DNA from: Rickettsiales bacterium
GTDB lineage: Bacteria > Pseudomonadota > Alphaproteobacteria > Rickettsiales > UBA1997
Length of the DNA: 5,560 nt
Assembly: GCA_947455845.1 (NCBI GenBank)
Contig: CANGQE010000097.1
Coordinates: forward strand, 1 to 5,560
Direction of reading: 5' to 3'
Shown here: positions 1 to 5,526 of the stretch, in pieces
Position numbering within the stretch: position 1 is the first letter of the stretch
Layout: every line of letters begins with the position of its first letter
Notes under the pieces: model-generated
Databases searched by the model: none
Told to the model about the DNA's origin: nothing
Seen by the model: the letters and a program-made list of their open reading frames with translations, nothing else
Position numbers and translations under genes: made by a program

Positions 1-25
1 CGCACCGAGGATGACGAGTGTTAAA

Positions 26-1885
26 TTAGTCGCGATAAAACCCCTCAATCACCTCTGCATATTTTTCTTCTAGCACATTCCTCTTCAACTTCATCGAAGG
101 CGTGATGTCACCCGACTCAATGGATATTTGATCAGTAATGATTTTAAATTTTTGAATTTGCTCCCAGTGATCGAGCCGCTTATTCACTATCTCAATATTT
201 TTCTGCACAAAATCTTGCAGAGCACGCAACTTAAAAAATTCCTCGTCATTTCCGGAAAATTTAAATTTTTCTTTGAATTTTTTTAGAATTTCGAAATCAG
301 GAAAAAGTAAAACCGAAACAAATTTCTTACCTTCAGCTACAATAATCGCACCCAGTAAAAATCCCAATTCCTGCACTAATTTCTGTTCAATCGCCACGGG
401 AGACACGTATTTACCATTCGCTGTTTTGAATAATTCTTTTTTGCGCCCGACAATTTTGACAAATCCATCCGCGTCAATCGCCGCCAAATCACCGGTTTTT
501 AGCCAACCATTTTCAATCACTTCCGCCGTTTTTTGCGGTTGATTGTGGTAACCGCGCATAATATTGGGGCCACGACCCATCAGCTCACCATCAGTAGAAA
601 TTTTTAATTCAATAGAGGGGAAAGCTTTACCCACAGTGCCAAAGCGGTGATATTTTTTACAATTTGCCGTGAGCACGGGAGAAGCTTCGGTCATGCCGTA
701 ACCGCAAAATAAATTAACACCGATATTTTGGTAAAAGCGTTCTAAATCTTGCGACAGAGGGGCTCCGCCACAAATCATCATTTCCATTTTTCCGCCGAGA
801 GCGAGACGGAATTTTTTGTAAACTAAACGATCAAAAACTTTATCGCAGAAATTTTTGGGACTTTCGGAATCTTTTATCAAAGCGCGCTTCAAAGCTTTTT
901 TTCCGAGTAACTTTTTGAAAAAACTTGCCGAATCAATACCATCTTTAATACGAACAAAAACCTTTTCTAACATTCTCGGAACGCTAGTCATTAAGGTTGG
1001 TTGAAATTCTCTTAAGAGACTGCCAACATTTTTAACTTCATCAGCGAAATAAATTGTGATGCCTTCGGTAATGTAAAACATCATGACCATGCGTTCAAAA
1101 ATATGGGCCAGAGGTAAGAACGATAAAGCTACATCTTGCTTGGAAAGTGGAAAAAATTCTGCAGTTGCTTTTATTTGCGAAACTAAATTTTGGTGGGTTA
1201 ACTCTACACCTTTAGGCCTTCCTGTACTTCCTGAAGTATAGATTATTGTTGCGAGATCTTGCGGTCTGATGTTTTGTAGCAGTGATTCCAGATTGTATTT
1301 CTTAGCTTCAACGGCTTGTTGACCTAGTGTGATGATGGCTTCGAAGGTGGTTTTGGAACTAGTCGTAATAGATCCTGAAACAAATTCAGGATAACGATGG
1401 GGAATGGATTTAGAGTTACTGTCATCCTTAACTTGTTTCAGGATCTGTTCCGCAGAATGATCTCTTTCTACCTCACCTTCCAACCCATAAGTAATAACCT
1501 TCAAACTCAACTTCTCATTTTCCACAACCCGAAGAAACTCTTCATTATCCGTAAAAACATACCCCACCTGCGCATCTGAAATTTCGTAAAGCAGATTTTC
1601 TTTTGAAATATCCTGAAAAATCGGAACCGTGGTTGCACCGGCTAAAATCGCACCCAAATCAGCTATTAACCAAATCGGGTTTTGGTAAGAAACCAACGCA
1701 AAAGTTTGATTTTTTTGCAGACCAATTTCTTTTAAGCCACAGGCAAAATGAAAAATTTTAGTAAAAAATTCCTGATTAGAAAATGACTTAAGCTGCCCCC
1801 CTTCTTTAAAATTAAAGGCACGGGGATTATTGAAATTACTGGCTTGGAAAGATACTAACTCAGCGAGCGTCGAAAAATCTTTCAT
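26..1885 (-). CDS. Long-chain acyl-CoA synthetase (AMP-forming, FadD15-like)
   Basis: This 619-residue protein belongs to the ANL adenylating superfamily. Such enzymes activate a long-chain fatty acid with ATP to an acyl-adenylate and transfer it to CoA, feeding phospholipid synthesis or beta-oxidation at the membrane. Visible motifs are the ATP-binding signature YTSGSTGRPKG (residues 216-226), the adenine-side motif YGMTEASP (396-403), and the fatty-acyl-CoA synthetase signature from about 459 to 484, including KTGDL and GRKKE. The C-terminal TPSMKLKR (595-602) carries the likely catalytic lysine, K599. The enzyme looks complete. Oddly, residues about 143-172, in the variable loop before the ATP motif, are encoded by a palindromic repeat pair inserted in frame. 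It starts 24 bases after the M48 protease gene, so the two are probably co-transcribed. No Shine-Dalgarno lies at the usual distance; AAGG is 14 bases away. The family call is firm; the exact substrate is not readable. Confidence 0.95.
   Translation of the reverse strand: MKDFSTLAELVSFQASNFNNPRAFNFKEGGQLKSFSNQEFFTKIFHFACGLKEIGLQKNQTFALVSYQNPIWLIADLGAILAGATTVPIFQDISKENLLYEISDAQVGYVFTDNEEFLRVVENEKLSLKVITYGLEGEVERDHSAEQILKQVKDDSNSKSIPHRYPEFVSGSITTSSKTTFEAIITLGQQAVEAKKYNLESLLQNIRPQDLATIIYTSGSTGRPKGVELTHQNLVSQIKATAEFFPLSKQDVALSFLPLAHIFERMVMMFYITEGITIYFADEVKNVGSLLREFQPTLMTSVPRMLEKVFVRIKDGIDSASFFKKLLGKKALKRALIKDSESPKNFCDKVFDRLVYKKFRLALGGKMEMMICGGAPLSQDLERFYQNIGVNLFCGYGMTEASPVLTANCKKYHRFGTVGKAFPSIELKISTDGELMGRGPNIMRGYHNQPQKTAEVIENGWLKTGDLAAIDADGFVKIVGRKKELFKTANGKYVSPVAIEQKLVQELGFLLGAIIVAEGKKFVSVLLFPDFEILKKFKEKFKFSGNDEEFFKLRALQDFVQKNIEIVNKRLDHWEQIQKFKIITDQISIESGDITPSMKLKRNVLEEKYAEVIEGFYRD
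1371..1458. repeat. Inverted pair of palindromic repeats inside the acyl-CoA synthetase gene
   Basis: Two copies of the window's short palindrome (arms ATCCTGAA and TTCAGGAT around a 5-base loop) lie head to head at 1371-1394 and 1421-1446. Together they form a large imperfect stem with a loop of about 26 bases. The right copy is followed by CGCAGAAT (1451-1458), which also follows the intergenic copy near 4803, so the repeat unit extends past the palindrome. The left copy has perfect 8-bp arms and the right has one mismatch. In the minus-strand gene the block is translated without stops as residues 143-172, starting near HSAEQILKQVKDD and ending near RYPEFVSGS. The arrangement resembles Rickettsia palindromic elements, which insert into genes while keeping the frame; whether it is homologous to any named family is not known. 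Confidence 0.85.
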
Positions 1886-1909
1886 AAAAAATTAAAAAAC
1901 CTTAGCGGA

Positions 1910-3028
1910 TTAAAAAAGCTTAGAAACCAACTTCCACAACATTGAAAGTTTGCGATTAATGACCTCGTGATCTCTGATATATTCGCGCAGCATCAGATCA
2001 ACGTGAGCCTGCTTAGCAAAGTAAAGACAGATTACTACTAAAAACATCAAGGCGAAATAGTTGAAAACCGATTCCAGAAATCCCGGTCGGATAATTGTGT
2101 CAGTCAATTTCATCTCTTGCACTTTTTTCATTCTCGATTTGGTTTTCGGATGGGTCGAGAAAAGCGTGAAATATCCGCTCTCGCCCAACATCGACAAAGC
2201 AATTGACATATTTCTTCCACCAAATGCTTTAGCCGATTGACGATCACAACGATACTCAATTGAACGCGAAACAATGCGGCGCATAAATTCGTATAAATTG
2301 TAAACCACGAAACGATTAAAAGAGGTGATTAGGAAATTTAGAATTGAGTAAGCATCTGAAATCAAACCGGCAAAATATCTGCCGCCGTAAGGGGTGTAGC
2401 TAAAAAAACGGATAAGAATGCTAAAAGTTGAATGCAAAATTATCGAAACAAAATTGGTAATTTTTTGATTAGTCATAATCAAAAAAGCCGGCAGAAAATC
2501 TTTATTGACCAAATGCGACATTTCATGCCCGATAATACTGCGTAGCGCGTATAAAAACTTTTTAGAGTCGGGGCATTCAGCTAAATAGTGATTAATTATA
2601 CCGCGGGTTAATACCACCGCTTTCGATCCCATACTGCTCACCGCGTAAGCATTGACCTCATCGCTATTTTTAATGTAAAGTTTTACATTTTTCTCGCCGA
2701 ATTTATTTTTAGCCTGATCAAAAAGTTCAGTTAAAAAATCGTAATCTTTGATTTTTTGATAGCGCACGCAGCCTTTAAGAGAAGACCTTACCGAAAATCC
2801 GAAGAGAAAATCTAATGCCATGTAAACTAGCATTAAAAAACTAACCACAAATGCTAAAAAGAAAAATACGAAGCGTAATTTTTGGTAAGTTGAATGATCA
2901 ATAATAATAGAATTATTTTGAAAATGCATGAAGGGAATTGCCGCCGCAATAATTGGCGATGCTAGAACCATCACATTAAAAATAGTAATGACGTAGACCA
3001 GAATTAAGCTAAATGGTTTGGAAAACAT
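1910..3028 (-). CDS. Membrane-bound M48-family zinc metalloprotease (HtpX-like)
   Basis: This 372-residue protein is an integral-membrane M48 peptidase, a family that degrades misfolded or damaged membrane proteins (HtpX, Ste24). Hydrophobic segments are at about 7-33 and 52-78, and another at about 321-338 near the C-terminus; a further hydrophobic stretch lies around 190-208. The catalytic zinc site is HEMSH (168-172), with the third zinc ligand probably E258 in SIEYRCD, where D262 completes the usual E-x-x-x-D. NAYAV (126-130) and STHP (291-294) match conserved HtpX-type positions. It is longer than classical HtpX (about 290 residues), mainly because of the stretch between the two zinc motifs and a C-terminal tail, so it is a relative rather than clearly HtpX itself. 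It is the first gene of a probable two-gene minus-strand transcript with the acyl-CoA synthetase. No Shine-Dalgarno is visible before the ATG. Confidence 0.88.
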   Translation of the reverse strand: MFSKPFSLILVYVITIFNVMVLASPIIAAAIPFMHFQNNSIIIDHSTYQKLRFVFFFLAFVVSFLMLVYMALDFLFGFSVRSSLKGCVRYQKIKDYDFLTELFDQAKNKFGEKNVKLYIKNSDEVNAYAVSSMGSKAVVLTRGIINHYLAECPDSKKFLYALRSIIGHEMSHLVNKDFLPAFLIMTNQKITNFVSIILHSTFSILIRFFSYTPYGGRYFAGLISDAYSILNFLITSFNRFVVYNLYEFMRRIVSRSIEYRCDRQSAKAFGGRNMSIALSMLGESGYFTLFSTHPKTKSRMKKVQEMKLTDTIIRPGFLESVFNYFALMFLVVICLYFAKQAHVDLMLREYIRDHEVINRKLSMLWKLVSKLF

Positions 3029-3066
3029 GTGCTATTTTTGGTTAAAAAGAATTAATGATTTGAATT

Positions 3067-3096
3067 TTGACGAGAGCTTAATTAGTTAGCTGTCAT
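3067..3096 (+). promoter_or_regulatory. Weak candidate promoter for kdsA in the divergent intergenic region
   Basis: TTGACG (3067-3072) matches five of six bases of the -35 consensus. Eighteen bases later TGTCAT (3091-3096) matches four of six of the -10 consensus. It points toward kdsA, whose ATG is at 3129. The 100-base region 3029-3128 must hold promoters for both directions, but I find no convincing one for the minus strand. In DNA this AT-rich such matches arise easily, so this is only a candidate. Confidence 0.28.
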
Positions 3097-3128
3097 CAGA
3101 TTTTCACTTTAATTAATTTAAAAACAAC

Positions 3129-3956
3129 ATGCGTACTATCCAAGTTCGAAATATTCAGATTGCTAATAACCTTCCTTTCACTTTGATCGCCGGTCCCTGC
3201 CAAACTGAATCAATGGATCACAGCCTGATGATGGCTAGCAACATTAAAAGAATTTGCGACAAGTTAAAAATTAATTTCATTTATAAATCCTCCTTTGACA
3301 AAGCTAATAGATCTAGCGTTGGCGGACAACGCGGTGCCGGTTTAGAAAAAACCTTACCGATTTTTGCTGAAGTAAAAAAACAATTTAACTGCCCGATTAT
3401 CACTGATATTCACAACGAAGAACATTGCCGCATTTTAGCTAAAGTTGATGAAGTTGATATTTTGCAAATTCCGGCATTTTTATGTCGCCAAACCGATTTA
3501 CTAGAAGCTGCCGCTAAAAGCGGAAAAGTTATCAATATTAAAAAAGGCCAATTTTTAGCTCCTTGGGATGCGGCAAATATTGTGCAAAAAATGGATTATT
3601 TCGGAAATAAAAATGTAATGCTTACCGAACGCGGAGTAAGCTTCGGATACAATACTTTAGTTTCCGACATGCGCAGCTTACCAATCATGGCTAAAACCGG
3701 CTGCCCTGTAGTTTTTGATGCAACTCACTCAGTACAACAACCCGGTGGCCTAGGTGGTGCCAGTGGTGGTCAACGTGAATTTGTTGAAACTCTAGCCTGC
3801 GCTGCGGTTGCAGTTGGTGTTGCCGCGGTATTTATGGAAGTGCATCAAGACCCAGACAACGCCCCATCTGACGGGCCTTGCATGGCTCGTTTGGATAATT
3901 TGGAAAAGCTTCTAACTAAAATGAAAAAATTTGACGAGATTGCCAAAGCTTCTTAA
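3129..3956 (+). CDS. kdsA: 3-deoxy-8-phosphooctulonate (KDO-8-P) synthase, metal-dependent type
   Basis: This 275-residue cytoplasmic enzyme condenses phosphoenolpyruvate with D-arabinose 5-phosphate to give KDO 8-phosphate and phosphate. That is the committed step to KDO, the sugar that links lipid A to the rest of lipopolysaccharide. Family motifs run along the whole length: AGPCQTES (21-28), KSSFDKANRSS (53-63), GQRGAGLE (66-73), TDIHNEEH (92-99), KKGQFLAPWD (138-147), ERGVSFGYN (167-175), DATHSVQQPGG (197-207) and a C-terminal SDGP (247-250). Cys24, His200, Glu237 and Asp248 fit the metal ligands known in the Aquifex enzyme (Cys11, His185, Glu222, Asp233) with near-constant spacing. This places it in the metal-dependent class; the E. 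coli type has Asn instead of the Cys. The gene looks complete and is 27 bases upstream of the response regulator, so co-transcription is likely. No Shine-Dalgarno is visible. Confidence 0.97.
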   Translation: MRTIQVRNIQIANNLPFTLIAGPCQTESMDHSLMMASNIKRICDKLKINFIYKSSFDKANRSSVGGQRGAGLEKTLPIFAEVKKQFNCPIITDIHNEEHCRILAKVDEVDILQIPAFLCRQTDLLEAAAKSGKVINIKKGQFLAPWDAANIVQKMDYFGNKNVMLTERGVSFGYNTLVSDMRSLPIMAKTGCPVVFDATHSVQQPGGLGGASGGQREFVETLACAAVAVGVAAVFMEVHQDPDNAPSDGPCMARLDNLEKLLTKMKKFDEIAKAS

Positions 3957-3983
3957 AAAATTATTTTTTAATAAATACAAACC

Positions 3984-4652
3984 ATGCCTCACATATTAGT
4001 AATCGACGACGATACTCGCCTTCGTACACTTCTTGGACGCTTTCTTGAAGAAAGCGGTTTCAAAACATCTCTCGCTAAAGATACTTCCGAAGCCAGAAAA
4101 TCAATGATCGAAACCGTCTTTGATTTACTAATCGTTGACGTCATGCTTCCCAAAGAAAGTGGCGTTGAATTTACATCCGAGCTACGCCAAACATCGAAAG
4201 TGCCCGTAATAATGCTCACCGCCCGCGGCGAATTTGACGACCGCATCAAAGGTCTTGAATCCGGCGCCGACGATTATTTGCAAAAGCCTTTTGAACCAAA
4301 AGAATTACTCCTAAGAATCAACAATATTCTAAAACGTTTACATAACCCCCGTCCCGAACCTGAAAATATCTGCCGCTTCGGCGACTTCCACTTCAGCCTC
4401 ACCGACCACCGCCTTAAAAAAGGCGAAGAATTCATCCACATCACTGACAGCGAAGCCAAAATTTTAAGCATCCTCTGCAAAGAAAAAGGCACCGCAGTTT
4501 TACGAGAAACTTTATCCGTACTTTGTGGCGGCATTGATGAACGCAGCATTGATGTACAAATTACTAGACTCAGAAAAAAAATCGAAACCAACCCAAAACA
4601 ACCGCATTACTTACAGACTGTAAGGAATCGTGGCTATGTGATTTATGGGTAG
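3984..4652 (+). CDS. OmpR/PhoB-family response regulator (PetR/OmpR-like), orphan in this window
   Basis: This 222-residue two-domain transcription regulator is controlled by phosphorylation. The N-terminal receiver (about 1-120) has the acidic pocket D8-D10, the phospho-acceptor D52 in LLIVDVMLP, the switch threonine T79 in MLTA, and the invariant K101 in QKPF. The C-terminal winged-helix DNA-binding domain (about 128-222) has the recognition-helix pattern RSIDVQITRLRKKIE (187-201) and the wing signature VRNRGYVIYG (213-222). All key residues are present, so it should be active. The opening (PHILVIDDD) resembles alphaproteobacterial PetR/OmpR-type regulators; this assignment is from recognition only. 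It follows kdsA closely and may be read from the same promoter. No histidine kinase gene follows; the DNA downstream is repeat-rich and non-coding, so the partner kinase must be elsewhere or unlinked. No Shine-Dalgarno precedes the ATG. Confidence 0.94.
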   Translation: MPHILVIDDDTRLRTLLGRFLEESGFKTSLAKDTSEARKSMIETVFDLLIVDVMLPKESGVEFTSELRQTSKVPVIMLTARGEFDDRIKGLESGADDYLQKPFEPKELLLRINNILKRLHNPRPEPENICRFGDFHFSLTDHRLKKGEEFIHITDSEAKILSILCKEKGTAVLRETLSVLCGGIDERSIDVQITRLRKKIETNPKQPHYLQTVRNRGYVIYG

Positions 4653-4683
4653 TATCTTCCCACACCGCTGGTTTCGCTACGTC

Positions 4684-4780
4684 GAGACCTAGCGTAATTT
4701 ACGCTCAACGTTTTAGCGCGGTAGTAAAACTTAGATAGGTCTCAACTCCACTCGACCAGCGAGTGATGGAGAATAGAGTT
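4684..4780. other. Nested inverted repeats forming a potential branched structure downstream of the response regulator
   Basis: An outer 8-bp perfect inverted repeat GAGACCTA (4684-4691) / TAGGTCTC (4736-4743) encloses two smaller hairpins. These are GCGTA/TTACGC-type arms at 4692-4704, and GTTTTA (4710-4715) with TAAAAC (4725-4730) around a 9-base loop. Immediately after comes another hairpin, CACTCG (4749-4754) / CGAGTG (4760-4765), flanked by AACTC (4744-4748) and GAGTT (4776-4780). Upstream, CGCTA (4675-4679) could alternatively pair with TAGCG (4690-4694). No reading frame of note runs through it, and it does not match a tRNA pattern. It could be a small structured RNA, a mosaic of palindromic repeats, or a 3' end signal for the kdsA-regulator transcript. 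The pairings are directly visible; the function is unknown. Confidence 0.5.
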
Positions 4781-4802
4781 CAACAGCAATCCTCCCCACA
4801 TC

Positions 4803-4838
4803 GTCATCCTGAACTTGTTTCAGGATCTATCGCAGAAT
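4803..4838 (+). repeat. Intergenic copy of the ATCCTGAA/TTCAGGAT palindromic repeat
   Basis: The core palindrome at 4806-4826 has perfect 8-bp arms ATCCTGAA and TTCAGGAT around CTTGT, with GTC before and CT after. CGCAGAAT at 4831-4838 repeats the flank seen beside the copy in the acyl-CoA synthetase gene. Just upstream, CTCCCCACATCGTCA (4792-4806) is matched in 14 of 15 positions at 5380-5394, so the repeat seems to be built from modules. This is the best-preserved of the four copies in the window. Confidence 0.85.
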
Positions 4839-4859
4839 TAATCTGTTTAAAATTTTTTA

Positions 4860-4889
4860 TTGACAGAACCGCATTAACATTTGTTTAAT
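4860..4889 (+). promoter_or_regulatory. Near-consensus sigma70-type promoter without an obvious gene
   Basis: TTGACA (4860-4865) is a perfect -35 hexamer, and 18 bases later TTTAAT (4884-4889) matches five of six bases of the -10 hexamer. Transcription would start near 4896 and run rightwards through the GC-rich hairpin at 4920-4936, then antisense into the toxin pseudogene. No plus-strand reading frame follows. It may drive a small RNA, be a relic of a mobile element, or be chance. Confidence 0.4.
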
Positions 4890-4919
4890 ACCAATACAAA
4901 TTGGCACTAGCCACTGAGG

Positions 4920-4936
4920 GCCCCTTAACTGGGGGC
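4920..4936. other. GC-rich hairpin beyond the 3' end of the toxin pseudogene
   Basis: GCCCC (4920-4924) can pair with GGGGC (4932-4936) around a 7-base loop, a striking GC block in AT-rich surroundings. It sits just past the minus-strand stop at 4940, where a terminator of the toxin gene would lie, but no clear T-run follows on either strand. It could equally be the first hairpin of a transcript from the promoter at 4860-4889. Confidence 0.35.
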
Positions 4937-4939
4937 TGA

Positions 4940-5244
4940 CTAATTCCCCAAGATTACTTCTGCAAGTCTCTTCCTGATTTCGTTAAATTGTCCGTGAGGC
5001 AAATCACCCATTCTTGATCGCATTTTTTTACTCTCAAAAATTCTTAGCTGAGAAATAAGCGATTATTGAATTTTCTAACTACTAAAACAGGTCTGCTGAA
5101 AAATTGATTTTTACCATTTTCCTCATCACCAACATTTAAGCCAATACTACACCACCAGACATCTCTTTCTTTGAAAAATAGAGTCTTTTTACTTTCGTCT
5201 AATTTCTTCTTGATGTCATTCCAACAATCAAAGTCTTTTTTCAT
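4940..5244 (-). pseudogene. Broken PemK/MazF-family toxin gene with internal deletion and frameshift
   Basis: The first 66 codons (5244 down to a TAA at 5044-5046) resemble the N-terminal half of PemK/MazF-type endoribonuclease toxins of about 140 residues. Visible features are a charged N-terminus (MKKDFDCWNDIKKKL), the WWCSIGLNVG strand with its variable loop, and the SRPVLVVRKFNNRLFL strand. The frame then ends, but a second minus-strand frame overlapping this stop continues from about 5062 to a TAG at 4940-4942. It starts near LISQLRIFESKKMRSRMG and ends in QFNEIRKRLAEVILGN, which looks like the family's C-terminal strand and helix. About 40 residues between the two halves are missing, and the join is out of frame. 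The simplest reading is one deletion that destroyed the gene. No antitoxin frame lies upstream and no Shine-Dalgarno is visible. Intact toxins of this kind cleave RNA; this remnant should not. Family assignment is by recognition. Confidence 0.75.
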
Positions 5245-5333
5245 AATGGGTTGGGTTATTTTAAGTGCGGTGATTTTGTTCGATTTTTTGCAGTAATTAC
5301 TTTTGTGGCAAGAACTTATTTTTTATGGAAGAC

Positions 5334-5359
5334 AGATCTTGAAACAAGTTCAGGATGAC
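5334..5359 (-). repeat. Reverse-oriented copy of the palindromic repeat
   Basis: AGATCTTGAA (5334-5343) and TTCAGGATGAC (5349-5359) are the two arms of the same element found at 4803 and at 1371-1446, here on the opposite strand. One arm has T where the others have C (ATCTTGAA), leaving a G-T wobble in the hairpin. It lies in the non-coding stretch upstream of the toxin remnant; the CGCAGAAT flank is absent. Confidence 0.8.
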
Positions 5360-5386
5360 TCCGAGGTATTGTAGAAGCGCTCCCCA

Positions 5387-5433
5387 CATTGTCACCCCGT
5401 CTTCACGACGTGGTGGCAATGCCCCCATTTTTT
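5387..5433 (+). terminator. Long hairpin with T-run: palindromic repeat or rho-independent terminator
   Basis: Bases 5387-5401 pair with 5407-5421: 15 positions with one mismatch (5397/5411) and one G-T wobble (5392/5416), around the loop TTCAC. Six Ts follow at 5428-5433, after GCCCCCA, so the plus-strand transcript would have a terminator-like end. No gene on the plus strand reads into it, though. The arms (GTCACCCCGTC and GACGTGGTGGCAATG) also resemble GTGGCAAT-type palindromic elements common in Rickettsiales-like genomes. A repeat origin is therefore at least as likely; that resemblance is from memory. Confidence 0.5.
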
Positions 5434-5453
5434 AAGACACTCTCTCCCTCCTC

Positions 5454-5514
5454 AAATTGATGAAATCCCAGCTTAAGTTTTCACTTTCGCTGGTTAATTT
5501 TAATCCATCAATTT
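5454..5514. repeat. Inverted repeat just upstream of the right-edge gene
   Basis: AAATTGATG (5454-5462) and CATCAATTT (5506-5514) are perfect 9-bp inverted arms 43 bases apart. Inside them CCAGC (5468-5472) pairs with GCTGG (5489-5493). The right arm ends one base before the Shine-Dalgarno of the gene starting at 5527. The structure could be a leader that limits access to that ribosome binding site, or part of the left end of a mobile element. Confidence 0.45.
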
Positions 5515-5515
5515 T

Positions 5516-5521
5516 AAGGAG
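5516..5521 (+). promoter_or_regulatory. Strong Shine-Dalgarno for the right-edge gene
   Basis: AAGGAG lies five bases before the ATG at 5527. It fixes this start and stands out because none of the other genes here has a recognisable Shine-Dalgarno at normal spacing. Confidence 0.8.
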
Positions 5522-5526
5522 AAATT

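Noticed and set aside
6..18. Tail of a further palindromic repeat copy (GAGGATGACGAG)
   Set aside because: Only GGATGAC matches the end of the repeat, and the other arm is not present in the window, so it cannot be supported.
273..542. Plus-strand open frame of 89 codons
   Set aside because: It lies entirely antisense to the well-supported acyl-CoA synthetase, including its conserved C-terminal motifs, and has no recognisable domain.
1397..1579. Plus-strand open frame of 60 codons
   Set aside because: It is antisense to the acyl-CoA synthetase. Its LNLFQDLF stretch is only the palindromic repeat read on the other strand.
3989..4591. Two minus-strand open frames (3989-4249 and 4274-4591)
   Set aside because: Both are antisense to the response regulator, which has every expected catalytic residue; their composition looks like mirror-frame translation.
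4653..4745. Possible tRNA or tRNA-like gene in the structured region
   Set aside because: The arms do not have tRNA spacing; there is no T-arm GGTTCGAATCC pattern, no anticodon-stem match and no acceptor stem with CCA.
4854..4870. Terminal inverted repeat of an IS6-type element (minus strand GGTTCTGTCAATAAAAA)
   Set aside because: The first eight bases resemble such ends, but no matching partner end, transposase or target duplication is seen in the window.
1371..5359. CRISPR array made of the repeated palindrome
   Set aside because: The copies are in mixed orientation, irregularly spaced over 4 kb and not separated by unique spacers; no cas gene is visible.
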